DNA of 64,000 nt from Atriophallophorus winterbourni (lineage: Eukaryota > Platyhelminthes > Trematoda > Plagiorchiida > Microphallidae). The position numbers and the translations under genes were made by a program. A model generated the notes under the pieces. That model was given only the letters and a program-made list of their open reading frames with translations, was not told where the DNA came from and made no database searches. Below, one piece after another: positions 33,186-45,376 of this stretch; positions within the stretch are counted from its first letter, which is position 1; the number at the start of each line of letters is the position of its first letter. The stretch is from the NCBI GenBank assembly GCA_013407085.1, contig JACCGJ010010538.1, positions 80,759 through 144,758 of the forward strand, read 5' to 3'.

Positions 33186-35095
33186 ATAAGGATTCAAGGA
33201 TTCAAGGATTTATGGTTAAAAAAGTTAATACTTTACAACACCACAGGATTAGGGTGTGAATAAAAACATGAAAATAAAATAGTATAAAAGCAATAGAGAA
33301 TATCAAATGTAAAGCTCACGAATGTTATTCTTTTGCATATGTAAGTCCAATTTCACTTTAAACGCCGCCAGGCAAGGAGAGTCCACCACATGTTGGGGTA
33401 AGGAATTCCAAAGAAATATAGCACGTACGGTGAAAACATGGCGCTGACAGTCAACACGGGAACTTGGAACGTAAAGGGATAAGGTATGTCCGCGTGTCAC
33501 TTTCCCGTCACACAAATCAAGTAAGTGTTTGAGTGGATGTCCTTTAGTAGCCACAATTCTATAGGTCAAAATAATGTCGCGTCGTATCCTCCTTTGGGTA
33601 AATTCGCCTAGACCCAAACGTCTCAATATTTCGGTGTACGGAACATTGCGAAGTTCCATCACCAACTTTGTTGCTCTATGATAGATTTTATCGAAGAGAG
33701 CAATATATTTTCGCAGCCAAGTAGCCCAGACCTCTACCGCATACTCTATCGTACGGCGAAGGTAGACATTCATTATCTTTGGTAACTTTACCAGAGAGAA
33801 TTTTCAAAATATTCTTCGAAGGATACCTAATAATCTGTTGGCCCGTCGATATATATTCTGGCAGTGCACTGTGCTCTCTAGGTTTCCGCTAATCCACACT
33901 CCAAGATCTTTTTCTAACGAGCTCCATGCTAGGTTTTCAGTTCCCAATCGATATGACCAAGGAACATTCTTGCCGAGATGGAGCATCTTACATTTCTGTA
34001 TGTTGAATGACATGTCATTCATGGCCGCCCAATTTAACACTCTGTCCAAATCCATTTGTAGTTTCTCACAATCCTCTGCAGAACTAATTGGCGTCCAAAT
34101 TTTCATATCAGGACCATTTTGGACGATATGAGGGGGGGGTAAATCATTTATGTACAACAGAAAGAGGAGCGGGCTTAGCACAGGCCCTTGTGGGACTCCA
34201 CTGGTGGTTTTGAACGTCTGAGATAGCACTCCGTTAAATTTAACTCGGGCGTCACGATCTGACAGATAGTCGCACAACCATGAGAGGAGTGGTTCACATA
34301 ATCCTAAACGCATCAGTTTTCGAAGAAGCAAATGATGATTGACCCTGTCAAAGGCTTTCGAAATGTCTAGGTAACAGACGTGGATCCATGAACTTCTATC
34401 AAACTCCTTCGTCCAGTCGTCTAATGCTGTGAGAAGATTTGTGAGAAAAGATCGGTGAGATCGAAATCCATGCTGCGCTGGCGAAAACAAATTATACGAT
34501 TCAAAGTGTGCAACCATTCTTTTCGAGACTATACGTTCCATGACCTTAGCAATAACAGGTAAAAGTGTGACGGGACGATAATTTGCAGCGTCAGAACGGC
34601 AGCCGCCTTTGAAGATAGGTGTTATCACGCCGGACTTCCAATCTTTTGGTACAAATCCCTTAAGCAACGAATAATTAAACAGACTGGAGAGCGGTTCACA
34701 AAGCTGGCGGGTACAGAACCTGAGCACATCCGGTGTGATGCCATCCGCTCCTGGGGATTTTCTTACATTTAGTGTGAGCAAATGACTTGCGACAATCACT
34801 GGATTTATCGAAATATCGCACAATGTTTCGATTTCTGTTTCGATTGAATACTCAGAACGTTCCACTAAAACCTTTAACACGAACAATTTAGAGTAGTACA
34901 TTGCCAGAGCATTTGCGGTTTCCAACGCTGTTTCAGTGAGTTTTTCACCATTCTGGATGGGAAAAATACCTGGTTTGACTTTTGCTTTCGCGTTCATGAT
35001 TTTGTATAGTAACTTAGCGTTGCGTTCCATTTTTGACAGGAGCATCAATTGGTGCGCTTCCTTAACCTCTCGAATAAGTGCAGTCACTTTGTTAT
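33186..35095 (-). mobile_element. CR1-like LINE, 5'-truncated
   Basis: The 3' tail is a GGATTCAA repeat (33187-33212), then TTTATGGTTAAAAAAGTTAA. One minus frame runs from 35087 to 33303, broken only by a TGA at 33806-33804. The endonuclease is missing, so this is a typical 5'-truncated insertion. A hammerhead-repeat fragment lies just beyond its 5' edge. Confidence 0.85.
33303..35087 (-). pseudogene. CR1-like LINE reverse transcriptase with one stop codon
   Basis: Visible blocks: VRKSPGADGITPDVLRFC, TPIFKGGCRSDAANYRPVTL, QHGFRSHRSFLTNLLTALDD, CYLDISKAFDRVNHHLLLRK, TSGVPQGPVLSPLLFLLYIN, then NGPDMKIW where FADDxKIW is expected. The catalytic FADD is therefore lost, beside a run of eight Gs (34132-34139). 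After ILRRIF a TGA (33806-33804) interrupts, and the same frame goes on for 10 codons into NVYLRRTIEYAVEVWATWLR and the WNSLP block. Apart from these two defects the frame is intact over 590 codons. Confidence 0.87.
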
Positions 35096-35164
35096 AGAAG
35101 TATTGTTGGCTTTATGCTGCACCCACGCTGCTCGCTTCAGTGCTATCCACACAACTCCTGTACA

Positions 35165-35380
35165 TGCATACCATAACCGGATTCCGGCTGTTCAGCGTTA
35201 TCAGGTGAGAACAGTAAACTTAAATGCAGTGAGCCTTGAAACATATGTAAAGCGGTAGGAATGTTCTACGCTGAAGCTTCTGTTCAACGGTGTACGTACA
35301 AAGAACCACGGTGTTCGGAATAAGGACCACAAAGGGATTCCTGTTCAAGCGGTGAAGACGCATATAGCAAACCGTATTAT
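35165..35380 (-). repeat. Hammerhead-family repeat, decayed
   Basis: GCAGTGAGCCTTGAAACATA and GAACCACGGTGTTCGGAATA match the family at 36063-36160. On the minus side CTGATAA (35204-35198), GCTGAACAGC and GGAATCCGG correspond to the ribozyme core, with G-to-A and A-to-T changes that would destroy cleavage. Confidence 0.55.
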
Positions 35381-36062
35381 TTGTTTAATCTAAATTTCTC
35401 TCTTCAATCACAGACAGAAACCGTTTGTGCAGTGTACCTGTGTTATCGGGCTTATCCTTCATGCATTCCAGACCCATTTATATGTTTGGTTTTGGTATGA
35501 AGCTCTATCGCTGTGAAAAGGACTATTTTTACCGTCTTATGGCACGACACTAGTGAACCCCTTTAGTCTAAAAAATAATTTGTTTACGCGATAGATTTTG
35601 AGAATAACCATGAGTTAATTTAGATCACATCAATCACGTTGCTCACAATGTTGCAAGAGTAAAAAACATCATAGGTTAACGCTGACAGCAATACGTGATT
35701 TACATTCGGTTTCAACGCGAGATTTCTATCTGCAATTTTTTTCAACAGCCATCATCACTGTAGCTATTTAGTTTCACATTAACATTTGACGGCGTCTTCA
35801 ATGCAAATATATAGTGTACAAGGTAATTGCATAATCAATACCAACATCTTTTGATTGTGAAAGCAGTTATTCACAAGTAAATCACATTCTAACTTTTATA
35901 AAGTCTCTGGCTGCGTGTAACCCTTCTTCGGCCGATGTCACCGGCGGAGGAGTTGCTTAAATACTGTCACCTGCTCTGTGCTCACGCATAAATCATACTT
36001 AATATAGACCAAGTAAGTAGAGTATGGCGTCGAAATTTGATGAGATTGCCGACTTTGACTTT

Positions 36063-36303
36063 TTCAGTGAGCCTTTAAACAGTGGTAAAGTGGTAAACAA
36101 AGTTATAATTGTATGCCACTGTTATATAGGGTTCGTACAACGAACCACGATGTTCAGACACAGAATCACAAAGTGATTCTTGGTCAATCACTCAAGGCGC
36201 TTGTGGATGACCAAAGTAATGTGTTGCTCACATCCCCATCCCTTACACACCACTACCGGTTTCTGGCTGTTTGCCGTCGTCAGGTGGAGACGGTAAGATC
36301 AGG
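36063..36303 (-). repeat. Complete 241-bp unit of the hammerhead repeat
   Basis: The unit runs between two direct copies of TTCAGTGAGCC (36063 and 36304), each followed by AGTGGTAAAGTGGTAA. It contains a Pol III A-box-like TGGTAAAGTGG (36083), the palindrome GGTTCGTACAACGAACC (36130-36146; a B-box match on both strands) and, on the minus strand, a full hammerhead (36242-36297). Unit plus partial second unit makes a head-to-tail dimer, as in retrozymes and the schistosome SM-alpha family. Confidence 0.72.
36242..36297 (-). ncRNA. Hammerhead ribozyme, best preserved copy
   Basis: On - the order is CTTAC (36297-36293), CCAC (36287-36284), CTGACGA (36283-36277), GGC-AAACA-GCC, GAAA (36263-36260), CCGG, UA (36255-36254), GTGG (36253-36250) and GTAAG (36246-36242). 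All core positions of the hammerhead consensus (CUGANGA, GAAA, UH) are met. Stem I has two helices and an internal loop. Stem III is only the self-complementary ACCGGT. The first pair of stem II is C.A instead of a Watson-Crick pair. Confidence 0.75.
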
Positions 36304-36385
36304 TTCAGTGAGCCTTGAAACAGTGGTAAAGTGGTAAGCAAAGTTATACAACGAACCGCGGTGCTCAAACACAGAACAACATAGT
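36304..36385 (-). repeat. Partial second unit of the hammerhead repeat
   Basis: It begins TTCAGTGAGCCTTGAAACAG and repeats the head of the previous unit, with a gap before CAACGAACCGCGGTGCTCAA. It is cut off by a family-2 repeat at 36405. Confidence 0.65.
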
Positions 36386-36404
36386 GCATATATATGAAAC
36401 AATT

Positions 36405-36548
36405 TTCTATCAAGCCCGTGGGTTAAACCCCATCCACATGTGGGTGGACAGAGGTGATTAAAGAGCTTGGTAGTACTATCCTTATTCAACAGTGGCATAC
36501 TGGAGCAAACCTTGTTTACCATTACTCCACTGCTTCAAGGCATGAGTA
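36405..36548 (-). repeat. Short interspersed repeat, family 2
   Basis: The reverse strand reads TTGAAGCAGTGGAGTAATGG, GTAAACAAGG and TATGCCACTGTTGAATAAGG, matching 15745-15800 and 21850-21905. The far end (CCACATGTGGATGGGG) matches 16005-16016. Confidence 0.6.
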
Positions 36549-36997
36549 TCCTGATTGTTTTGTGCCAAGCTTATAAGTGCAAACCGCACGAAACTGGTTG
36601 TGGAACGTATGTGATGGAAATGCATGCAAACGGGGAATTTTGTTTTTAAATGGGTCACATTTCAACCGTATTATTTGCGCTGTGCTGGAAACCACATATG
36701 GGTAGTACATAACAGAATTCTATCGTTTTAACAAGATTTTAGCAGCAATTGCGCAAGTTATGGTGAGTAGGATCACTGAGTTGTTTACAGAAACGCTTTT
36801 CCGAACCATCCAATAATTACACGAAATAGAACCGAGTGTTTCCTCTATGATGAAGGCAAACGTTTTCGGTGCATTGTTTTAGTTTGTTCGAGACCACGTG
36901 AGCTCCTCGTTCGATGGACTTTGGCGGACTTCTCAAAAACTTGAAAATATCCTATGTTAGAGTAATGCATATAACAGAAAATAGTGTGCAATGTTCA

Positions 36998-37320
36998 ACA
37001 GATTGTTGGCCTCCTTCGATCGATGTTGAACATGAATGTACATCACAATCACATGAATTTTCAAGTTCCACAAGCTTTTCGAATGAATAAGCATTCCGTT
37101 TCGGGAGGAACAATCTCTCCCGCAGCGCTTGCAACGATAGGCAGAACTCGGTCGTTAGGTGTCACTTGCACTCCGGTGGCGTGATCTTCGTTCAACAGTC
37201 AAGAGCTGTATCTGCTCCTCCCCAGCTTGCAGGCTACGCTTTACACAATGCCTCCAATCTGAGCGGTCAAGAGCAAGCTCTTCCCAGCTCGCGGGGTCAA
37301 TGCCGAGAGCTTGTTCGTAT
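36998..37320 (-). mobile_element. RTE-like LINE 3' end
   Basis: The sequence is collinear with 28628-28950 (GTTGGCCTCCTTCGATCGAT, CCGCAGCGCTTGCAACGATA, ACTCGGTCGTTAGG). It is a 5'-truncated copy of about 320 bp. Confidence 0.75.
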
Positions 37321-37329
37321 CAAAAGATA

Positions 37330-38325
37330 AGGCGATTGATTTCGAGTTTATTAGTGAAAGACGACAGTGTGGTATAGCTTCTACGTCCCTATCACTTTCA
37401 TGGACAAGGAGCCGCTTATTACACTTTTATTCTACTACTTTCACAGCTTAATTGTGAGGTAAATAAAGTCAATATATAATATTTTTCATGTAAGAATTTA
37501 AACTATAATATCAGGTTTATTTAATGTACAACAGCAATCTTCATTTTTTGAATCAGTGAAGGACAGATGCATGCTTTAATGTACGTCGATTTTAACCAGA
37601 TCGGGTTAACTCCAACGATTGATTTGGAAACTATTTTTCCTCATCTTATAAACAGCCGTTTCTTAATAATATTCCTTGCCAATTTCTTTGTCATACTGGT
37701 AATTAACAACACGTGATGTACTATGTACAATTTTTTAACGCTTCGTGCAAATAGATTAGCAGACACTTTTACATTTGCAATTGCGGCATGCGTTGCTGAC
37801 GAGCTGTATTCCACATACGTTATTACCTTACCCTCTACCTACCAAGAAAAGGATTTCGTCTAGGACTTCAATTTGAAATACATGTGTCCTACATATTTAA
37901 ACTTGCACTAAATCGCTTGCTACGTATAATGCAGTGTATTAGAGTATGGTGCTATCTTGTTGTAATGATCTCGTTTTAAATTATAGATCGAGCATGAACC
38001 ATATGCCACTATCTCGATGAAAATATATTATAACAAGCTCTGCAGCATTTCTAGACTCAAGAGAGTTGATTTAAAATTACTTTGAATCTATCTGATAATA
38101 TCTATTTCTTTCCACCACGTATGATGAATATCAACAACGTTTACGAGCCAATTGTATGGCAGGCACAACCAGTACACGAATCAATTGCAGAAACAAAATT
38201 TCCCGGGAATACGACCTTCTGATATTATAAAGATGACCCAACTAATGATGGCCTAGCAAACGAAGCAAGGTGGACATCATCCAGAGATAACCCGTAGTTA
38301 CTTGAAAGCAAAGGCTTAAATCCGA
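37330..38325. other. AT-rich sequence, nothing recognised
   Basis: It lies between the LINE end and the Tigger-like element. No coding signal was found. Confidence 0.45.
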
Positions 38326-38327
38326 TA

Positions 38328-38998
38328 CACTCAAATCTCGTTACTATGCCACTATTCTGTGACTATTTGAAAGTGCATTTTTGCGCATTTTACGCATATA
38401 GTCAGCCGGTTTCAAGGTCAAACACGCGATGTTTCTCCCTGACACCAGCTACAACAAGCCAATCACCTCACGTACAACAACAAGCCTCTTTCCTACTCTT
38501 GCTTTAAGTATCGATAGATAGACCCACGAAAGCTCTGCCTGCCAAAGAAAAGATGCACGATAACGAGCAGATCGAGCTGCCTGACTTTTTGGAAGCCGTT
38601 AAACGCCTCGCGACTGGCGGGTCATTCACGCTGGAGGAGATGCTGTACAATGAGGAGCCGGTGGAAAGCGAAGACGAAGTGAACGTCTAGGAGGAAATCG
38701 TTTTTTTCGAGGAAGCCCAGCGTGCTTGGATCACTGTCCGAAAGTTCATGCAGCAGACAAGCGGGAAGCCCGGTGTGATGCAAGCGTGTGATCGGCTAGA
38801 CAACGAGATGAACGAGATCCGACGAAAGAAGATGCTTCAGCCGACGATTTTTGAGAGGTTTGGATTGATTGATTGAGCAAATAAATGATGGACTTGAGAA
38901 AATAAAGCCGTTTTACTAACCATCGTTACTATGCCACTCTCGCTACTATGCCACTCTTGCTCGGTCCCGACGAGTGGCATAGTACCGAGATTTGAGTG
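38328..38998 (+). mobile_element. pogo/Tigger-type DNA transposon, deletion derivative
   Basis: Terminal inverted repeats CACTCAAATCTCG[T/G]TACTATGCCAC bound the element, with one mismatch in 25, and TA occurs on both sides (38326-38327 and 38999-39000). TA target duplication is the rule in the Tc1/mariner-pogo group. Inside are only the last ~110 codons of a transposase. At 671 bp it is far shorter than an autonomous element (about 2-2.5 kb). The interior is visibly more GC-rich than its surroundings. Confidence 0.82.
38553..38876 (+). pseudogene. Tigger-like transposase C-terminus with stop
   Basis: Frame 38553-38876 reads LPDFLEAVKRLATGGSFTLE and continues to a TAG at 38688. It then goes on in the same frame: FFEEAQRAWITVRKFMQQTS, then LDNEMNEIRRKKMLQPTIFE and TGA. 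The pattern A..A...[VL]RKF.Q....L..L...I...R...[QL].TI..FF is the usual tail after the DDE domain of Tigger/pogo transposases. The DNA-binding and catalytic domains are deleted. Confidence 0.72.
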
Positions 38999-39540
38999 TA
39001 TCGATATTTGCACTCTTTAGCTTCATGCACTATCCACGGTCGGTTTCGCGCTGTCTGCTGTTGTTGAAAGTGAGGGAGACCAAATTTTGATTCAGAGCGT
39101 CTAGTAATTGAGTAGGATTCTCGGTGCTCCAACTGGATGCACACATTTTTACTTGATTAATATTACTAGAAACAAGTTGACACATTGCAGAAGCCATTTC
39201 ATAGTGTCTAACATGCGCCAAAACTTTGAACGTAAAATGCTTTTAATTAACTCATATGCACATTCCAAAATTCAACTCGCAAATTTCGCAACCATGGTCG
39301 GTCACCCTTGCAAGCACCATGTTGTATTGAACAGACATGATGTAACCTTGTCCACTAAGCTTCTGTGTGCTTATCACAGAGGTGACCTGACAACCGTTCA
39401 CGCAAATCCGGGTGATTAGTTCGACGTTATGATTGGTGGAATTTTCAAGCGATTAACCAATCACATCACAGCAACAATAACAATTTAAACCGCATACGCT
39501 GATCACAAATCTCTAGGTGAGCAATCTGTTCATACGCGCA

Positions 39541-39814
39541 ATGGAGCAATCAGAATTGGCTGCTTTGAGTAAGCGGGCCGCTGAACGGGCATTGTCGACC
39601 ATCAGAGCTAAAGGAACCGACATCGATGAGAACAACCCGTGGCAAAATGCGGAATATCTTGCCTGGTACAAATACTACCATGGAATTGAAATGCAAAATC
39701 GAGATATCACAAACAAAACCACAAATCAAAGTCCGTCTACTTCTGCGGTGCAGACTGAATTGTCCAAAATATCCCCTGAGTCGTCTCTCGGTGGAGGAAT
39801 ATCAAAGAACGGAG
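39541..39814 (+). CDS. First coding exon of an unrecognised multi-exon gene
   Basis: The start ATG is chosen because the frame upstream is open only a few codons and lacks another ATG. The exon reads MEQSELAALSKRAAERALST, then a compact NPWQNAEYLAWYKYYHGIEM and an S/T/Q-rich stretch. It ends with GTGAGT in phase 1, which joins the exon at 44044. Aromatic residues in WQNAEYLAWYKYY suggest a short folded module. No family is recognised. The gene seems to continue through 51146 with long introns. Confidence 0.65.
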
Positions 39815-40459
39815 GTGAGTTTGGTTCGATCTCAAAAAAATTAATTCTGATGCATGCCAACAAATCGAGCACAGTTCAGTTAACTTGTGAGCGAACATCT
39901 TTATGAATGAAGCGGTTCAGACTCTGTGTTTACTTAAGTGGATTGCCAAAAAGAGGAGTGAAAAATGTTCATAAGGAAATGATCTCCTGAGATCTCAACG
40001 ACACTTTTAAAAACTTAAATTTAATCCACACAAAATTGATAAAGATTGAGGCAACTTTTCACAATGAGTTACATTAATATTTCTCAATAAATCATAGTTA
40101 TTTAGAGTTTGTATTAAGGTTGTCATAAGTACTCTTTATCCTGAACACGGATCCCGGGTGCCATCAATCAATACAACGTCCTCGCTAAATTGACAAGCAT
40201 ACACGTCACTGAGTTCAAATGCAAACTCAACAAGCTCGGAGAACAAATTCAAGTAAGCTACACTGAGTTCAAATATTTCGGAAATGGATTTGAGTTGATT
40301 AACTTCGAATCCCATTGCTCATGCCTTCTGCAGGTTGACATCTTCGAGCTGATTCTTCTTCTTATTCCTTTAAAGTCTGTTCCTTTAACGATGGCAATCA
40401 AAAGCGTCATCGTGGTCCTTCTATCAGTGCATATTCGTCGAATTCTGCGGAACTAATTG

Positions 40460-43400
40460 TAAAATGTAGATTCAAATGTTCAACAGTCGACCGTTTTCCT
40501 TTATGACGGACTTAGATCACTGTTTTTCAATGAATTACTAGCTACAACAAAGATGCTTGTAATACATATATATACTTCGGCACCATGGAGGTATAAATAC
40601 CGCTGCTTTTATTCTCTGGATAGACACCGTAAAACCAAACAGAAAAATTAAAATGATAACTCGTTGTTACGAATCGAAAACCTTTGCAATAAGTCAAAAT
40701 TACTGCCTTAAATCTGGCCCGTATGTCAATGAATAACAAGGAAGATTGAAGCTTAAAATTATATGATCACTTAGTCGTTGGTTGTAGTTGTGAAACCCAA
40801 GTTATTGCGTTTCCATTAGATCGGGTTGCTTAAAGGTGAAAACAATGGCCTTCGATCAAACATTGTTGCTTAAGGTCAAGTTGTAAACAAAGACGGAAAT
40901 CTGAACCCCCCTGCTTGACCGCCCCTAACCATTATTCTGACCGAAACGCATCCAATGTCCCTAACTATTGGTCTACAAAGGTCCGATTAATAGTAGTAAT
41001 TTTCTATTTGAACACCAATCATCAAGTACCTTGAGTAGTGAAAAGAAATGCAAAGCCCACCTCACTTTGATGCGAATTGACTACTCTCAGCCAGCATTGC
41101 CAATTGTTGATAGAGTAATGCTAGACGTATCAGAAAAATCAATATGATATCAATACCACTGAATCAAAGCATTATAAGACAAGGAACAAAATGATAGTGG
41201 GACGTAGCCCTGATCTCTAGAAACTAAACACAGACCTCAATGTGGTCTGAACCGATTCCTACAGAAATTCGAAGCGAACTTGTAATCTTGCTCGAACCTG
41301 CATTCAAAGCGCTGATGCTCTGTGTTTTTCCTCAACACAAACGAGCGCTCATGTGTTTTCATATTTTCGATGCATGATCTCACAAATGATCAATTGATGT
41401 CAGCGCGATGCATGCGTATTTAGCATGATGAGAAACAAGCTGTCAAAAGTCAGCAAACAAGATTGCGTGATGTGTTCTATAAATGGAGATGCGGTTTGAG
41501 ATGAGCAAAGCAACGATTTTGATAAGCATCATTGAAAGACATTATTTTCAATGATAATTTCTCCGAAAGTCATTATTAAATATTTCAATTGAAAACGGGA
41601 GAGAGGTAGAGAGTATTTTCAAATTACTTCAGACTTTTATATGACCTATACATGTCAGCTTTGTTAGAAACCCCATTCCGTTTTTCAATCATTGTTAGCA
41701 TGAACAAATAAATGTATTTAGTTGCGAAAGTAGATGAGAAAGCAGATGAAATATCATCTTTCTGATATATTCCATTTTCGAGATTGGAAAGATGAGTATA
41801 ATAGACACTGTCCGCTTACAGAATAGACATAACCTTTCTTGTTCTTTTGGATTGTGAGTTATTTTATTCATTTATTCAATCTGGATCCATAAGTGTATTG
41901 CGTGCTAATACAGGCCAACCAATTATATATGGGTACAAGATGCTGAGTATAGGTAGAACCCAAACACCACCATGTGTTCTTCTTATAGCAACTTGAGAGT
42001 CGCTCCTACCTTTAAATGAAACCTTTATCTATGTGAAACTGAACGTATGCAATTGGAGATGAAAATGCTCAATTTTCGACTTGCTGAAATGGTATTTCTC
42101 CAAGCACATACGTAGATGGATTGTTGGATCGCGTTCCGCGTAAGTCAAAACAGACGCCACGATTTCAAGCCAGTGAATGCCTGGGATGACTATTAGCGAC
42201 TTAGTGATCTGAGTCTGTTCTCCAACAAAGGGTATCGTGGAAAAAGACTCGTCATTAAGGCTCCAACTGGTTAATTATCATTAAAATGCGGGTCCATTAA
42301 ACAAAATATATATCACTTCAACAATTTTGATTTTTCTACATCTTCGAGAAAGTATCGTTGATATTAGATGAAATAGAAAAACCAGAGCGGTTCAAATAAT
42401 AGACTCTAAAGCACAAATCTCGTCTAAATCTCGAATTGACACAATAGTGACTGTAATCTCTACGTTGAAAAGTATTGTCAACGGCTTATTTACTACACTG
42501 AGTCACATGGTGTTTTTCGTGAAACGAAAGACTTGTTTATCAACGAGATCAATATCATGAATCGATTTGAGTGTCTCTTATTTTTGCAACGGAATTGTTC
42601 GTAAATGCGTAAATGCGAGCTGGATGTAACGTCAACTTGATCACAATAGTGTTCAACATAGAACGATCAACACACTTCGCCATACCCCTCTGATTGCTTT
42701 TCGAACGTTGGCATACACGCCACCCACTATAGCCTGCAAACGTGATTTCAATGCAGATTGTGAGAATTTGCTGAACGATATAACATTCTACTTTAGAACA
42801 TTTTTCATGAGCAATAGTGAACCAACCAAAGTATTTCATGGCATTCTAATGGTTCGTAAGAATGCGAAGGTAATTGGATATTCAAACAAAAGTCTAAAAT
42901 TAAGTGTCATAAAATCACTGCTTTTGATGTAATTAGTATATTTAATTTGACCAGGTTTGGGTAAATAATACTATAATGAACTTAAACTTACAGTCATTAC
43001 AGAGCTTTAGTATGTGAAGAAAAATGTTCTCCAGACATTGCCTAACTTCCTCACGGAATTCGCGTGCGAGATAACGAAATTTTACATTTTGTTTGATATA
43101 TTACGTACAGGAATTCCAACCGAATATTCAATAAATGCGGCTTCTTTTCAGGTCTGCTAGTATGAAGTGGCTAGGCTGGAGTAGGCCGGTTTGACTATGT
43201 AAGCAGTGTGGCCAACTACGAAAAAGTGTCATTTATTCGCGGATGTATTACTAATTAACATCGACAGCCATTTTACACCATGGTGTTATTAGGAATTGAG
43301 GTTGTGAAAATATCCACTTCTTTATCCTTTTGCTTAAAACAACCAAAACTGATTCTGTGATTTTTGGACTCATCAGATAGGGTCTGTTCAACCAGGATTA

Positions 43401-44040
43401 GCGTGTATTGAAATATCAAAGAAATGATGGAGAAAGCTTGAACTTCGACAAATGTAAACGGTTAAGCATATTTACTCACTGTGCAAAACACACAATATTC
43501 GTTACCACAATTCAATACAAGGAAACTTTGATGGTAAATTGGTTTCCCAGAGTAAAATTACTGGCTAACTTCCAAACTACTAGAACATCTTATCGATGAG
43601 TACCGATTGCGGTAGCTGTTTTCATATCTAATCGCCACAAATTGTGGCGAAAAGAAGTTTTGTTGTTTTGAATGCTGCTATTAGTTTAAGATTAAGTGGA
43701 ATTCCCTAATTAAATTCAATATCGGATCCACGTTTTTCTTTGTTGATGGATCTGTTTACGACGAAGTTAGCCTACCTTTTCTTTGTGCGCTGACCTCCAC
43801 GGACCTAAGTAATGCCTAGTTTGCGTATATCAGAAATGCTATCATGACGTTCCTTGAATACATGAAGCAAAGGCTGTCCCCGGCACTTAGATTTTGCTCA
43901 ACTCCTTTGTAGCCAGGATTCATATTGTCACGATGTTTTGGTTCATTGGACATCCCCAACATCACCGTGTATCCAGAGTTGATTTTGTTCAAACACATAT
44001 TTTGTCATACAACAACATGCTTACTACGATTCATCTACTT
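40460..44040. other. First intron of the gene at 39.5 kb
   Basis: It is AT-rich. A frame at 42708-42932 ends in a donor-like AAG/GTAATT but lacks a convincing acceptor, so it is not annotated. No repeats shared with other parts of the window were seen. Confidence 0.45.
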
Positions 44041-44043
44041 CAG

Positions 44044-44111
44044 GCTCAGAAATAAACACAACGCCGGTCCAAGATAACGCTTCGACGAGTGCAAATGTAT
44101 CAAAACTCGTG
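44044..44111 (+). CDS. Second coding exon of the same gene
   Basis: Bounded by TTCAG and GTGAGT, the exon takes one base from the first exon (G+GC, glycine) and reads SEINTTPVQDNASTSANVSK, then LV, ending in phase 0. At 68 nt it is supported mainly by the exact phase match on both sides. Confidence 0.6.
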
Positions 44112-44693
44112 GTGAGTGATCAAACTTTTAAACTTCGTGTACGTTCACGTTTTTATGAATTGTTCTGGAATCATTCCACGGAACCCATCTCATCAGTATG
44201 ATTACCAGAAGCCGTACACTTTAACTGTTTTAATTAGTGTGTCTATACTGAAGTATCGAATAAAACACACAACAAGCATTAACTGTCACAAACACAACAG
44301 CACGTGAGTGGAAATACGCAAATGGACATTGCAAATATAATTCATCAGTGCGGGGAATCTGGCATGAGGGATGAGAATATTTTGGGGTATTACAGCCACT
44401 TGGATGGATCACATATGGTCCCCAAAATACCGTGAACGACTGAGCCAATAATGTTTACATATATCTGGCTGATACAGCTTTGTGAGCTATGAATTGTTTT
44501 AAGCATAAACAACTACGAAGGTCACTGTTATGTAACCATGCCACAATAAAGTCAGCAGTGAAACTGACGGCTAATACTTTTCCGTAAATTTAACCTCAGA
44601 TAAGCATCACGGCGTATAGTAGACTTCATAGCAAGGTTAAATACATTAGTACATCAAAACAACTCGGGAGTTACGTGCTGTTTGTGATAATAC

Positions 44694-44870
44694 ATTCAAT
44701 AATTCAAGGCAATTCAAGTTCAAGGTTTTTAATGGCCTAAAAAGCAACAAGCTTAACAACAATCATAGGATGGTGAAAATTGAAAGTTAAGTGTAAAAAC
44801 AATATAAGGAAGTAGATTAAACAGTATATATTTTTTTGGGAAACGAATAATGTACTGATTTAAACAACTC
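44694..44870 (-). mobile_element. CR1-like LINE 3' end, very short
   Basis: Tail repeats AATTCAAGG (44699-44730), then TTTTTAATGGCCTAAAAAGC and AATCATAGGATGGTGAAAAT. It is collinear with 18741-18875. Only the last ~170 bp are present, in an intron. Confidence 0.75.
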
Positions 44871-45376
44871 TAAGAAATATTTAACCAAAAGTGTCCTCCA
44901 TGTGACCCCATGGTACTAAATGCCTACGGTTAACGGAAAAAATAATTGTAGCGAGTATGTCACTCTGTCTAGTTGGAGAACTTTATCATCTAAATACGTC
45001 ACGTGCACAGAGTTTATTGGTCCTAGTGTGCAGATATAAAAACATGAATTCGTTCAATATAAAGGTTTATATTAACTATGGGGTTTGAACTGGAATACAA
45101 TTGAGAAATTGTAAGCCAAGAAACAGTTTAATAACTTACGAATTTTCGGAAAAAATTGGACTAGCGTTCGACTATTTTTTGCTCTGGTACCCGCAATGAC
45201 ACTACAATGATGTTAGAATTTTTCGACCTGTCAGTCTCAAACTTAGAATTTTCACGAATTACGTATTCTTTCCAAGCAGAAAGGAATTTTCATAAATCAT
45301 CCGTACTATAAAACCGGTTTTAGATGTTCTATTAAAAAAACACGCTCTATCACCAGTTACCGCACATGTTCCCTAG

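Noticed and set aside
42555..42932. Overlapping frames on both strands, the plus one ending at a donor-like site
   Set aside because: No acceptor or phase link to the surrounding gene was found, and neither frame matches anything.
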